DNA of 64,000 nucleotides from Methylacidimicrobium sp. AP8. Its GTDB lineage: Bacteria > Verrucomicrobiota > Verrucomicrobiia > Methylacidiphilales > Methylacidiphilaceae. The position numbers and the translations under genes were made by a program. Positions 13,172-22,291 of this stretch are shown piece after piece (within the stretch, counting starts at the first letter, position 1; each line of letters starts with the position of its first letter). The DNA is taken from positions 992,001 through 1,056,000 of the forward strand of contig NZ_LR797830.1 of assembly GCF_903064525.1 (NCBI RefSeq). The letters are read 5' to 3'. The notes beneath the pieces were generated by a model. It worked only from the letters and a program-made list of their open reading frames with translations. It searched no databases and was not told where the DNA came from.

Positions 13172-14029
13172 ATGACGACGATTGGGTACGCGCATCCGGA
13201 AAAGTTGGTCGAGACCGAATGGCTTGCCGAACACCTGAACGATCCGGGCATCCGCATCGTGGAGAGCAACGAGGACGTGCTGCTCTACGATACGGGGCAT
13301 ATCCCGGGGGCCGTCCATATCGACTGGCGGAGCGATCTCCAGGATCCGGTGGTACGGGACTATATTTCGCCGGAAGCCTTCGCCGCCCTCTGCCGGCGAA
13401 ACGGGATTGCTCCGGATACCACCTGCATCTTTTACGGGGACAAATCGAACTGGTGGGCCTGCTACGCCCTTTGGGCGTTCGAGCTCTTCGGTCATCGGAA
13501 CTCGAAGATCCTCAACGGAGGCCGGGACAAGTGGATCCGCGAGGGCCGGCCGCTTACCCGGGAAAAGCCTTCCTATCCCGAGACGAACTACCCGGTGCCG
13601 ACCGCGCGTAGGGATGGGGAGATCCGCGCTTTCTACGAACAGACGCTCGCCCACCAGCGTGCAGGGCTTCCTCTGATCGACGTGCGGAGCCCGGGCGAAT
13701 ACACCGGCGAGCTCCTCCACATGCCCGAGTATCCGCAGGAAGGAGCGCTTCGCGGCGGCCATATCCCCGGGGCGAAGAACGTGCCCTGGAAGATGGCGGT
13801 CAAGGAGGACGGCACGTTCAAGCCGGTCGACGAGCTCCGGAAGATCTACGAAGGGGATTGCGGGCTGAAGCCCGACAGCGACACGATCGTCTACTGCCGG
13901 ATCGGCGAGCGGTCGAGCCACACCTGGTTCGTGCTCACCTATCTGCTCGGTCACACGAAGGTGCGCAACTACGACGGATCGTGGACCGAGTGGGGCAACA
14001 AGGTCGGGGCGCCGATAGCGCGGCCTTAG
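13172..14029 (+). CDS. Thiosulfate sulfurtransferase (rhodanese)
   Basis: A two-domain rhodanese of 285 aa that transfers sulfane sulfur from thiosulfate to a thiol or cyanide acceptor. The inactive N-terminal domain has [19 protein letters not shown], and the catalytic domain has C242 in the loop [14 protein letters not shown] 13172 follows AAAGGAGAG. It is 22 bp after nifQ on the same strand, so it is probably the last gene of the nifH operon; a role in sulfur supply for Fe-S or FeMo-co synthesis is inference from position. Confidence 0.9.
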   Translation: MTTIGYAHPEKLVETEWLAEHLNDPGIRIVESNEDVLLYDTGHIPGAVHIDWRSDLQDPVVRDYISPEAFAALCRRNGIAPDTTCIFYGDKSNWWACYALWAFELFGHRNSKILNGGRDKWIREGRPLTREKPSYPETNYPVPTARRDGEIRAFYEQTLAHQRAGLPLIDVRSPGEYTGELLHMPEYPQEGALRGGHIPGAKNVPWKMAVKEDGTFKPVDELRKIYEGDCGLKPDSDTIVYCRIGERSSHTWFVLTYLLGHTKVRNYDGSWTEWGNKVGAPIARP

Positions 14030-14061
14030 ACGGCTTTTCCAGTGATCGCTGAGCGGGTTTG

Positions 14062-14104
14062 TGCAGCGCGGCCGGGGTCTGCCGCCCGGCCCCGGCACGC
14101 TGCA
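14062..14104. terminator. Hairpin at the end of the nifH operon
   Basis: Outer arms TGCAGCG (14062-14068) and CGCTGCA (14098-14104) and inner arms GCCGGGG (14071-14077) and CCCCGGC (14090-14096) form a strong GC-rich stem between the convergent rhodanese and outer-membrane genes. No T-tract follows on the plus strand. Confidence 0.5.
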
Positions 14105-14154
14105 TGGATTCTGACCGCATCGAGCAGCCGGACGTCGGAAGGAATCGGGGCGTA

Positions 14155-15142
14155 TCAAAAACGGTAACCGATCGCCACTACGCCCAGTGGCACATAGATC
14201 CAGCCGCCGGACAACCCGGCGTGAGGCGTTTCGTTCACTGTCCAATCGGAGCCGGAGCCGGTGAGTCCGTTCACCCCGCCAAGGAATCGGAAGAGACCTT
14301 CGACGGTGATCGACCATCGCGTCTGCGGGATGTAGTAGCGGAGGCCGGTAACGGGGGCGAACCAGTAGCCCCAAACTTCTCCACGGTTGATCCCTGCGCT
14401 TTCTAGCGGCCATTTCTCACAAATTTCGTAGCCGAGGCGCCGCAAATGGGCTTGGGTGCGAGGCGGGCGCAGGTTTTCCACCGGAGCTGTATGAAGACAT
14501 ACTGCGAGGATGGAAAACCAAGCCCAACGAAGCAGACGAGCCTGTTTTGCAAGCCGTAGGAGAAAGCTTGTGAGAAATGGCCGCTAGATTGACAATCACG
14601 CCTCCCCCGGCAAAGCCGATGAACGGCTCGAACCGGTCCTGCGCCACCCGGTAGCCCACCCTTCCCCGCAAGCCCAAGAATCCCAGGTTGATCTGACTCC
14701 TCCCTTCCAAGGCCGAGGTGCCTGCTCCCAAATACGCGCCCACGAAATCGGCATCGAACGACCAGTGGCCCCACCGCTCCGGATCGAACCAACGATACCC
14801 TACTGACAGAAGCCCGGTGAAGGCGAAGCTGGCGTCGGCTCCGAGCGGCCTCACCATTCCGGTACGGTGATTGACCAGTTCTCCGTCGTCGTATTGCGGA
14901 AACCCCGTGCCGGACCCAATGCTGAGGAACCAGCTGCCTGACGAGTGTGTCGACCTGCTGGGCAGATCCGCAAAGAGTAAGGGAGTCTGAGGTTTGCGAC
15001 TCTTTGGCGTATCCTGGACCGACGCCGCATTATCGGGTGCCGCCAGCTCCTCCGGCAAAGGAGCGGGGAGGAGGCACGGCGCGGTGAAGGCCAGAAATGC
15101 GAGGCCGGCGGTAAATAGCGGTAGGACGCAAAAATCGTTCAT
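14155..15142 (-). pseudogene. Outer-membrane beta-barrel protein split by a MITE
   Basis: Reading leftward, a hydrophobic N-terminal segment (PLFTAGLAFLAFTAPCLL) is followed by a proline-rich stretch and amphipathic strands such as SWFLSIGSGTGF, DASFAFTGLLSVGYRWF and LGFLGLRGRVGYRV. The frame is interrupted at GGVIVNL by the element at 14407-14583 and then continues (ESAGINRGEVWGYWFAPVTGL...) to VVAIGYRF with the terminal Phe typical of outer-membrane proteins. Removing the element plus one CTAG copy (181 bp) restores one frame of about 268 residues. No substrate is suggested. As it stands, translation would run into the element and stop near 14417. Confidence 0.82.
14403..14587 (-). mobile_element. 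IS5-like MITE, copy 2
   Basis: A 177-bp copy (14407-14583), inverted relative to copy 1, with the same 16-bp terminal repeats and perfect CTAG duplications at 14403-14406 and 14584-14587. It lies inside the outer-membrane barrel gene. The exact duplication and intact flanking frames suggest a fairly recent insertion. Confidence 0.92.
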
Positions 15143-15223
15143 GAGCTCCTCGAAGAAGAGGGATCGGGTGATCCAGGCAGTCTTCGTCCGGTGTCCTGGA
15201 CAGGAAGCGGCCGACGGCTCGGG

Positions 15224-16435
15224 TTACTCCGGCGATGGCGAGAGGAGCCGCAGAAGAGCTCTCTTCCAGGGAATCCGATCCAAGGTGCCGGCGGCGGCGG
15301 CTGCGGCGAGCGCCCCGCTAAAAGCGAGGAGAGCGGGGGCGTAGGAATGGGTCAGGGACTTGACCAAGCCGAAGGCGATGGGGAGCAGGAAGCCGCCCAC
15401 CCCGCCGGCCGCCCCGATGAGACCGGTGACAAGGCCGATGTGGGGCCTCATCCGCGAGCCGACAAGCTGGAAGACGGCTCCGTTCCCCATCCCGAGGCAT
15501 CCGAGAAAAAGGAAAAATGTCCCGACTTCTAAGGGAAGGGGAAGGAAGGCGCTCGTCGCCAGGGAGCAGAGAGCACCGACAACGAAAAGAGCGGCGAGGA
15601 CAGCTTGGCCGCCGAGTCGATCGGCAAGACAGCCTCCCACCGGTCGCAGGAAGCTGCCGGCGGCGACCACAAGCGTCTGCAAGAGTCCGGCAGAAACTGC
15701 GCTTACGCCGTATTGGTCGTGGAAGAATATGCCCAGAAAGTTAGTAAAACCGATAAAGCCGCCGAAGGTGACACAGTAGAGCAGGCAACAAGTCCAGGTA
15801 TCGGGCAGGCGCAGCACTTGCCGGTATCGGCGCGCTCGGCCGCGGGTTCCGCTTGGTCGCGGGCCGTCCTTGGCTAGGAGAAGCACGCTCAGAAACGTCA
15901 GCAGGACGGGCAGGAGGGCCAATCCAAAGACCGCATGCCATCCGAAGCGGGAGGCCAAGAAGGGGCCGAGAAGCGTAGCCAGGAGCGTGCCGCTGTTCCC
16001 GGCGCCCGCCAGGCCCAAAACCAGACCCTGATTCTCCGGCGGAAACCAGCGGGAGGCCATCGGCAGGGCCACCGCAAAGCTCGCTCCGGCAACACCCAAG
16101 AGAATGCCGATCGCCGGAAGCTCCCAGAAGTGAGAGGCCCCTATCCAGCTCCAAAGAAGCGGGAGTGCGGTGAGGCCGAGCCCGGTCAGTGCGGTTTTCT
16201 TTCCGCCGAAGCGGGTTTCCGCCCATCCCAGGAGAATGCGGAAGAGGCTTCCGGCCAAAATCGGCACGGCAACCAGGTCTCCCTTCTGCCAGGGCTCCAG
16301 CCGGAATTCGGCGGCGATTAAGTTCGCCAGCGCCCCGAAAAGGACCCAGACCGCAAAGCTGATATCGAAGTAGAGAAAAGAGGAGAAGAGCGTCAAGAAA
16401 CGGACATCGATCGCGGTATTCGTGGGCCGGTCCAT
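15224..16435 (-). CDS. Nitrate/nitrite transporter of the NarK/NasA family
   Basis: A 403-residue major facilitator protein with about twelve hydrophobic helices. The nitrate signature region is visible as GVAGASFAVALPMASRWFPPENQGLVLGLAGAGNSG (shortened: ASFAVALPMASRWFPP, then GLVLGLAGAGNSG), and a second nitrate-motif copy appears as GLIGAAGGVGGFLLP. It would import nitrate for the reductases encoded upstream. The start at 16435 (MDRPTNTAIDVRF) follows GGAAAG; in-frame sequence before it looks non-coding. It is last in the leftward nitrate operon. Confidence 0.9.
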   Translation of the reverse strand: MDRPTNTAIDVRFLTLFSSFLYFDISFAVWVLFGALANLIAAEFRLEPWQKGDLVAVPILAGSLFRILLGWAETRFGGKKTALTGLGLTALPLLWSWIGASHFWELPAIGILLGVAGASFAVALPMASRWFPPENQGLVLGLAGAGNSGTLLATLLGPFLASRFGWHAVFGLALLPVLLTFLSVLLLAKDGPRPSGTRGRARRYRQVLRLPDTWTCCLLYCVTFGGFIGFTNFLGIFFHDQYGVSAVSAGLLQTLVVAAGSFLRPVGGCLADRLGGQAVLAALFVVGALCSLATSAFLPLPLEVGTFFLFLGCLGMGNGAVFQLVGSRMRPHIGLVTGLIGAAGGVGGFLLPIAFGLVKSLTHSYAPALLAFSGALAAAAAAGTLDRIPWKRALLRLLSPSPE

Positions 16436-16520
16436 TTTTTTTCTTTCCGTGGAGAGAGTGGCCGAATTCTGCCCGAGGAGGCGGATCGAGCAACGTGGCG
16501 GTCCCATGGTGCGCAACGGC

Positions 16521-16973
16521 CTAAGGCACATCGGCCAGGGTGATCGGCACATAGCGATCCGGTTTCATCGCCTCCGACGCGGCTTCGATGCATACGCCGG
16601 CGGCCAGGTTGTAGGCGCCGATCCAAGATTCCGCCATTTCCCCAGACCATGCGGGCCCCAGAAAATGCTTGAGCGTGGCCAAAAGGCACTTGCCGACGAC
16701 CGAATAGTGCTCGGGCCGGACGTCATATCGGATGTGCCTGACGCCCAGATTCCTGAGGTACGGCAAGAGCGCCTCGGTTTTGTCTACGTTGCCGGTGATG
16801 AACAGGAGCGACTGGAAGAGCCGCAACTTCTGGTCGGTCATCTCCGCCGGGAAGAGGGAACGGACCTCCGGATAATGAGTGAACATGTAGTCGTAAAAAT
16901 GCTCCGTGACCGTGGTTCCCAGGCTTTGAAGGGCGGCTCCGCTCTGTTGAATCAATGCGGTGTTGATGCTCAT
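16521..16973 (-). CDS. Single-domain bacterial globin
   Basis: A 150-residue globin like the heme domain of flavohemoglobins and Vitreoscilla hemoglobin, without the reductase domains. H89 in PEHYSVVGKCLL is the proximal heme ligand; Q48 fits the distal E7 position and Y28/Y30 lie in the B-helix region. Its start overlaps the nirD stop (ATGA), so it is co-translated with nitrite reductase. A role in detoxifying NO made during nitrite reduction, or in oxygen handling, is inference from context. Any reductase partner is not encoded here. Confidence 0.88.
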   Translation of the reverse strand: MSINTALIQQSGAALQSLGTTVTEHFYDYMFTHYPEVRSLFPAEMTDQKLRLFQSLLFITGNVDKTEALLPYLRNLGVRHIRYDVRPEHYSVVGKCLLATLKHFLGPAWSGEMAESWIGAYNLAAGVCIEAASEAMKPDRYVPITLADVP

Positions 16974-17434
16974 GGTTTCTGTTGTGCCTCTTGCTGTGGT
17001 TGATCCTGCAAACCGGCTTCCCAACCGCAGGAGCGCGCCGGGAATCCGGGGCCATCGCCGGTTCTTCCGGGCGCGCAACGCGCGCCGAAGGGCTTTTGAG
17101 AAAGTGGAATCTTCGCCAGAATCCGTCCGTCCGAGGATCGGACCTCATACGAGCGGACCGAGAGCGGATGTCCGAGTCCCTCTCCGGTTCGTAGCGAAAA
17201 GGCGAAGCCATGGAGCGGGCAGAGCACTTTTTCTCGGTCGAGGATGCCCTCGGAGAGCATTCCCGCCTGGTGGGGACAGACGGCATCGAGAGCCCGGAGT
17301 CCTCCCTCACGGAGCCGAAATACCGCAATCCTCCGGCCGCCTGCCTGAAAGCAGCGGCCCTGGCCGACGGGGATCCGGTCGATGCGGCCCAGGTCGAGCC
17401 AGACATCTTTCCCCGGAGAAATGGCCTGTGTCAT
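16970..17434 (-). CDS. nirD: Nitrite reductase small subunit NirD (Rieske)
   Basis: The Rieske-type small subunit (154 aa) of NAD(P)H nitrite reductase. The [2Fe-2S] motifs are VCPHQAG and LCPLHGFAF; in NirD-type domains the ligands may be incomplete, but here both C-x-H pairs are present. ATG 17434 overlaps the nirB stop (ATGA). The C-terminal 40 residues, rich in Gly, Pro and Gln, extend past the usual end. It acts in the cytoplasm with NirB. Confidence 0.9.
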   Translation of the reverse strand: MTQAISPGKDVWLDLGRIDRIPVGQGRCFQAGGRRIAVFRLREGGLRALDAVCPHQAGMLSEGILDREKVLCPLHGFAFSLRTGEGLGHPLSVRSYEVRSSDGRILAKIPLSQKPFGARCAPGRTGDGPGFPARSCGWEAGLQDQPQQEAQQKP

Positions 17435-19911
17435 TCCCCCCCCCGTGCGGAGACCGTCGTGACGCTCCGGAACTGGCCCGGTTCGACAGGGTCTTCTCCT
17501 TCCTGCCATGGGTCACGATAGGCGGAGACCGCCGCCTCGATTTCGCGATCGAGCTCCGCGGCCCGCCCTTGCGCGTCCTCGACGAGGAGAGAGCGAAGCC
17601 GTTCGATTCCAAGTCGCTCGACGAAGGAGTAGCTCCGTTCGGCGTACCGGGCGTTTTCCTGATAGTAGGCAAGAAATCGGCCGACGAGGCGGAGCACCTC
17701 CTCCGGCCAAGCGACGGTGGCGAGCAGATCTCCCGCGCGCACGCGGGATCCGGCGGCTCCCCCCACGTAGACTTGCCATCCCGACTCGATGGCGACGACG
17801 CCGATGTCCTTCGTGGTCGCCTCCGCGCAATTCCTCGGGCAGCCGCTGACGGCCATCTTCACCTTGGCAGGGGTTTCCAGCCCCTGGAACCGCTTCTCGA
17901 TGGCGATTCCCAGCGCGGTCGAGTCGCCTAGCCCGAATCGGCAGAAGTCGGTGCCCACGCAAGTCTTGCACGTACGAAAAGCCTTCGTGTACGCATGACC
18001 GCTCGGCATTCCGAGATCCCGCCAAACGGCCGGGAGCTGCTCCTTGCTTATTCCCAGCAGGTCGATTCGCTGGCCGCCGGTGATCTTCACCATCCGGACC
18101 TTGTATTTCTCCGCAACGTCGGCGATCCGGCGCAGCTCGGCGGGAGACACGATGCCGCCGTAGATGCGCGGCACCACCGAATAGGTGCTGTCCTTCTGGA
18201 TGTTGGCGTGCACCCGGTCGTTGATGTGCCGGGCATCCCGCTCGTCTTCATACCGGTCCTTCCAGAGGCTTTTTAAGAGGGATGCTAAGCCCGGCTTGCT
18301 TGCGGCGTCTTCCCGGCCGCCGGCAAGCTCGCGAAAAACCGCCGAAACCGACCGAAGCTCTTTGCGGCGGATTTCCGCCACCAGCTCGGCCTTGGGGAGG
18401 GGCACTCCGGGCACGTAGTAGTGTGCCTTCGGATCTTCTTCCGCCGGTGCGCCCAGGAATTCCTGAAGGAGCTTTTCCACCTCCGTCTTGCAGGAGCCGC
18501 AGCCGGTGCCCGCCCGTGTCCTCTCGGAGACCGCCCGGAGGGTGCGGCACCCCGCTGCGACCGCTTGACGAATCTCTTTTCTGCTGACGCTGTTGCAGAA
18601 GCAGACCCGTTGCGCTTCGGCGGCTTCCGGGAGAGCCCCCGCGCCCGAGAGAGATCCGAAGAGGATCCCACCGGGGGAAGCGGGAAGGGGGATTTGCAGG
18701 TCGAAGAGGCTTAAGAGCTCGGCCGCTTTCGGGTCGTCGCCCAGGATGATGGCTCCCGCGAGCTTTTTCTCTCGAAGAACGATTTTTTTGTAGACCCCGG
18801 CGCTCGGCGCGGCATGCTGAAGAATTTCATCGTCCGGGCGCTGCGGCTCTATCTCTCCCATGACGGTCAGATCGATGCCGCCTACTTTCAGGCGAGTCGC
18901 AATCCGGGATCCGCGGTAGCGGGCCTGCGGATTTCTTCCTGCGAGGAGATCCGCGAGCGTCTCGGCCTGCTCCCAGGCGGGGGCCACCAGCCCGTAAACC
19001 CGGCCCTCATGCTCGGCGCACTCGCCGATTGCGTGGATGCACGGATCGGAAGTGCGCAGCTGGTCGTCCACGACGATTCCCCGCCGCACTCGGAGGCCGC
19101 AGTTCTCGGCGAGCGTCACGTCCGGCCGGATGCCCGCGGCCACGATGACGAGGTCGGCCGGAAGGGTCGTTCCATCCGCGAGCCGGATGCCTTCGATCCG
19201 GAGGCCGGTGCCTAAGATCGCGCGGGTCTCGGCCTGGAGATGAACGACGATGCCACGCCGCTCCAAGGCGGTTTGGAGGATCGCCGCGGAGGCCGCGTCG
19301 AGCTGCTGCTCCATGAGGTGCCTTTGGAGGTGGACGACATGGACCTCCAACCCGTGGGCCGCCAGTCCGCAGGCCGCTTCCAGGCCCAGAAGGCCACCCC
19401 CGATCACGACGGCGCGCCGGCAATCTGCGGCCGCCTCCAGGATCCGCCGGCAGTCTTCCACGGTGCGAAAGAGGAAAACACCCGGGCGAAGGCGGCCTTC
19501 ACCGGCTTGGAGCCCCGCGATCGGAGGGAGCAGCGGCCGGCTGCCGGTCGCCAGGACAAGCTTGTCATACGGCAAGGCGGCGCCGGCTGCATGGACGAGC
19601 CGCTTTGTCCGATCGATCCGTTCGGCACGGGTCCCCAGCCGCGTGCGGATGCGATTTGCGCGATACCACTCGGGCGGCTGGAGGAGAATGTCTTCCGGCT
19701 TCCGGCTCTTTTGTAGAATGGAGGAGAGCAGGATCCGGTTGTAGGCCGCGGTCGGCTCCTCGCCGATGAGCGTCGTCTCCCAATGGTGGAGTCCGCCGCC
19801 CGTTTGCATCTTTTCCAGCAGGCGGGCGGCGGCCATTCCCGCTCCGATCACGACCAGCCGCGGACGTTGCCGACGAGTGCCGGTCGGTTCAGGGATCTTG
19901 TTGTTCGTCAT
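17431..19911 (-). CDS. nirB: Nitrite reductase large subunit NirB
   Basis: Catalyses six-electron reduction of nitrite to ammonium with NAD(P)H (826 aa). An FAD domain opens with VVIGAGMAAARLLE (about 20-34), an NAD domain has VVIGGGLLGLEAA (about 168-180), a BFD-type [2Fe-2S] domain has C437, C439, C471 and C474, and the siroheme/[4Fe-4S] domain has C651, C657, C691 and C695 (CKTCVGTDFC and SGCPRNCAEA). Its start overlaps the end of the nitrate reductase gene by 23 bp, and nirD follows with an ATGA overlap. A complete assimilatory enzyme. Confidence 0.96.
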   Translation of the reverse strand: MTNNKIPEPTGTRRQRPRLVVIGAGMAAARLLEKMQTGGGLHHWETTLIGEEPTAAYNRILLSSILQKSRKPEDILLQPPEWYRANRIRTRLGTRAERIDRTKRLVHAAGAALPYDKLVLATGSRPLLPPIAGLQAGEGRLRPGVFLFRTVEDCRRILEAAADCRRAVVIGGGLLGLEAACGLAAHGLEVHVVHLQRHLMEQQLDAASAAILQTALERRGIVVHLQAETRAILGTGLRIEGIRLADGTTLPADLVIVAAGIRPDVTLAENCGLRVRRGIVVDDQLRTSDPCIHAIGECAEHEGRVYGLVAPAWEQAETLADLLAGRNPQARYRGSRIATRLKVGGIDLTVMGEIEPQRPDDEILQHAAPSAGVYKKIVLREKKLAGAIILGDDPKAAELLSLFDLQIPLPASPGGILFGSLSGAGALPEAAEAQRVCFCNSVSRKEIRQAVAAGCRTLRAVSERTRAGTGCGSCKTEVEKLLQEFLGAPAEEDPKAHYYVPGVPLPKAELVAEIRRKELRSVSAVFRELAGGREDAASKPGLASLLKSLWKDRYEDERDARHINDRVHANIQKDSTYSVVPRIYGGIVSPAELRRIADVAEKYKVRMVKITGGQRIDLLGISKEQLPAVWRDLGMPSGHAYTKAFRTCKTCVGTDFCRFGLGDSTALGIAIEKRFQGLETPAKVKMAVSGCPRNCAEATTKDIGVVAIESGWQVYVGGAAGSRVRAGDLLATVAWPEEVLRLVGRFLAYYQENARYAERSYSFVERLGIERLRSLLVEDAQGRAAELDREIEAAVSAYRDPWQEGEDPVEPGQFRSVTTVSARGGE

Positions 19912-22096
19912 GGGCTTTTCCTTTGCTTCCCGGCGTTGCTTCGGAAAGGCTTGCCTTCGTTTCCGAGAGCCCCTCGGTCTCTCGCTCCAGCCGGGCGGAG
20001 CAGAGCTTGAACTCGGGCATCCCGGATTCCGGATCCAGGGCCGGGTTCGTGACGCGGTTGACCGAGCCTTCCCCGCCCCAGTGAAAGGGGGCGAAGAGAC
20101 AGTCGATGCGAAGCTCTTCGGAAATCCGGGCGATCGCCCGCAGGGAGCCGCGGCGAGTCGTTACCCGCACACCATCTCCTGCCTTGATCCGGAGCCCCTT
20201 GGCGGTTTCCGGGTGGATCGCCACGGTCGGCTCCGGCTCCATGGCCAGCAGGGTGGGAGACCTCCTCGTCTGGGTTCCCGATTGGTAATGGACGAGGAGG
20301 CGCCCGGTGATGAGCCAGAGGGGAAAATCCGAGTCGGGCAACTCGGCGGGGAACGACTCCTCGATCGGATGGAATCGCGCCTTGCCGTTCCCGGTGGCGA
20401 ACCGGTCCAGGAAGAGCCGGGGCGTGCCCGGATGGTCCGCCCCGGGGCAAGGCCAGAAGATCCCCTCTCCCTCGCGCAGCCGGGCATAGGAGATCCCCGA
20501 GTAGTCGGCGGCTCCGCCCGCGCTCGCCCGGCGGAGTTCGTCAAAGACCCGAGGCGACTCCGCCGGAAAGGCTTGCCCGCACCCCAAGCGGCAGGCCAGC
20601 CCGTGAAGGATTTGCAGGTCGGTCCGTACCCCGGGCGGCGGGGGCAGGGCCCGCTCGCGAAGGAGGACCCGGCCTTCGAGGTTCGTAACGGTCCCCTCTT
20701 CTTCGGCCCACTGGGCCGCGGGCAGGACTACGTCGGCCAGAGCGGCCGTTTCGGATAGGAAGAAATCGGAGACGACGAGAAAGTCGAGCCGTTCGAGCCG
20801 CTCGATTACCTCGAGGCTCTTCGGCGCGGAGACGGCGGGGTTGGCGCCCATCACGAAGAGGCCCCGGAGCCCGCCGGCCTCCCCGCAGCTCCGTAGGAGA
20901 GGATCGGCAGTCGGCCCGGATCCGGGCAGGTCGGCGTCCGCAACCTTCCAGAACCGGCACAGGCGGGCCCGGTCCGCCGCCGCCTCGATGCTGCGGTAGC
21001 CGGGCAGCTGGTCGGCCTTCTGTCCGTGCTCTCGTCCTCCCTGGCCGTTGCCTTGGCCCGTGAGCGAGCCGAAGCCGCAGAAGGGCTTCCCCACCTTACC
21101 GAGAGCCAGGCAGAGGTTGATCCACGCCAAGAGATTGCCGACCGAGCGGCTTTGCTGCTCCTGCCCGCGGCCCGAGAGGACAATCAGGGTTTCGGCGTTG
21201 CCCAGAAGCGCGGCCGTCTCCCGAAGCTGCCAGGAAGAGAGGCCGGTCAGGCGGGCCGCGCGTTCCGGCCAGAATGCCACGGCTTGCCTCCGCACCTCCT
21301 CGAAGCCGGTTGTCCTCCTCTCCACGAACTCCGTGTCGACCCGGCCCTGCGCGATGATCAGGTGCAGGAGGCCGAGTGCCAGGGCCGCGTCGCTCCCCGG
21401 CCGGAGAGCAAGATGGAGATCCGCCCGCCGCGCTGTCGGCGTGGCGCGCGGGTCGATGACGACGAGCCTCCCTCCCCGGCGCCGCTGCTCCTCGAAATAC
21501 TGCTGGAGCGGAGGCATGGTTTCCGCGATGTTCGCCCCCACAAGAACGAGGACCTGAGCCTGCGCGATGTCGGCGATCGGGAAAGGGAGCCCGCGGTCGA
21601 GGCCGAATGCTTTTTTAAGGGCGACAGCGGCCGAAGCCATGCAAAAGCGGCCGTTGTAGTCGATGGAGCGGGTTTTCAAAGCGACCCGGGCGAACTTTCC
21701 CAGGAGGTAGGCTTTCTCGTTGGTTAGGCTTCCCCCGCCGAATAAGCCGAAGGCGTCGCGGCCGCAGTCGGACTGGATGCGCCGAATCGCCGATGCGATT
21801 CGATCCAATGCTTCATCCCATGGCGCAGGGCGGAGCCTAGCCCCCTTGCCGTCGCGGAGGAGCGGGGTGAGCAGCCGATCCGGGTGGTGCAGCGGCTCGG
21901 CAGCCGCCCACCCTTTGGGGCACAAGATCCCGCGGTTGGTCGGAAAGGGCCTCGCCCGCACAAGAACACGCGGGGAGGCCACGCGGACCTCGATCGCGCA
22001 CTGGAGAGCACAATACGGGCAGTGGGTCCCGCGGCTCTCGGCGGGCCAACCCGCTTGGGCGTCCGCCGCAGCGGATTCCGTTCCAGGCTTCTGCAT
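19889..22096 (-). CDS. nasC: Assimilatory nitrate reductase catalytic subunit
   Basis: A 735-residue molybdenum bis-MGD enzyme that reduces nitrate to nitrite in the cytoplasm. The N-terminal [4Fe-4S] ligands are C26, C29, C33 and C59 (HCPYCALQC...LCPKGW). C152 (IDYNGRFCMAS) fits the molybdenum-ligating cysteine. Molybdopterin-binding blocks include LTGQGNGQGGREHG and WLITGRLLVHYQSGTQTRRS. ATG 22096 was chosen because the protein then starts shortly before the cluster motif; no ribosome-binding site is visible and the predicted sigma-54 start site falls on this ATG. First of the catalytic genes in the leftward operon. Confidence 0.93.
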   Translation of the reverse strand: MQKPGTESAAADAQAGWPAESRGTHCPYCALQCAIEVRVASPRVLVRARPFPTNRGILCPKGWAAAEPLHHPDRLLTPLLRDGKGARLRPAPWDEALDRIASAIRRIQSDCGRDAFGLFGGGSLTNEKAYLLGKFARVALKTRSIDYNGRFCMASAAVALKKAFGLDRGLPFPIADIAQAQVLVLVGANIAETMPPLQQYFEEQRRRGGRLVVIDPRATPTARRADLHLALRPGSDAALALGLLHLIIAQGRVDTEFVERRTTGFEEVRRQAVAFWPERAARLTGLSSWQLRETAALLGNAETLIVLSGRGQEQQSRSVGNLLAWINLCLALGKVGKPFCGFGSLTGQGNGQGGREHGQKADQLPGYRSIEAAADRARLCRFWKVADADLPGSGPTADPLLRSCGEAGGLRGLFVMGANPAVSAPKSLEVIERLERLDFLVVSDFFLSETAALADVVLPAAQWAEEEGTVTNLEGRVLLRERALPPPPGVRTDLQILHGLACRLGCGQAFPAESPRVFDELRRASAGGAADYSGISYARLREGEGIFWPCPGADHPGTPRLFLDRFATGNGKARFHPIEESFPAELPDSDFPLWLITGRLLVHYQSGTQTRRSPTLLAMEPEPTVAIHPETAKGLRIKAGDGVRVTTRRGSLRAIARISEELRIDCLFAPFHWGGEGSVNRVTNPALDPESGMPEFKLCSARLERETEGLSETKASLSEATPGSKGKAHDEQQDP

Positions 22097-22106
22097 AACT
22101 TTAAAA

Positions 22107-22122
22107 AGCAGGCGCCGTGCCA
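22107..22122 (-). promoter_or_regulatory. Putative sigma-54 promoter of the nitrate operon
   Basis: The minus strand reads TGGCACGGCGCCTGCT, with GG (22121-22120) and GC (22109-22108) exactly 10 bases apart. The predicted start site is 22096, the first base of the nitrate reductase ATG. Confidence 0.6.
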
Positions 22123-22139
22123 CGCCATTACCTGGAAAC

Positions 22140-22187
22140 GATGCGTTTAATCTATTATTAACATAAAAAACATGTGTAAAACGCATC
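22140..22187. promoter_or_regulatory. Inverted repeat upstream of the nitrate promoter
   Basis: Perfect 9-base arms GATGCGTTT (22140-22148) and AAACGCATC (22179-22187) flank AT-rich sequence, starting about 20 bp upstream of the sigma-54-type promoter. The position suits an activator or LysR operator. It does not match the NifA or classical NtrC consensus. Confidence 0.5.
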
Positions 22188-22291
22188 AATAGATCGCCGG
22201 ACGGTCCGCGCACGACGACCGGGTTTCGATCCGGAGAGAAGGTCGGAGGAGAAAAAGGTTCTTTTCCGAAGCCCGACCTTGTTCGGCCGGG

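Noticed and set aside
16436-16520. Extended N-terminus for the nitrate transporter
   Set aside because: The 39 extra residues are basic and cysteine-rich without membrane character, and a ribosome-binding site supports the start at 16435.
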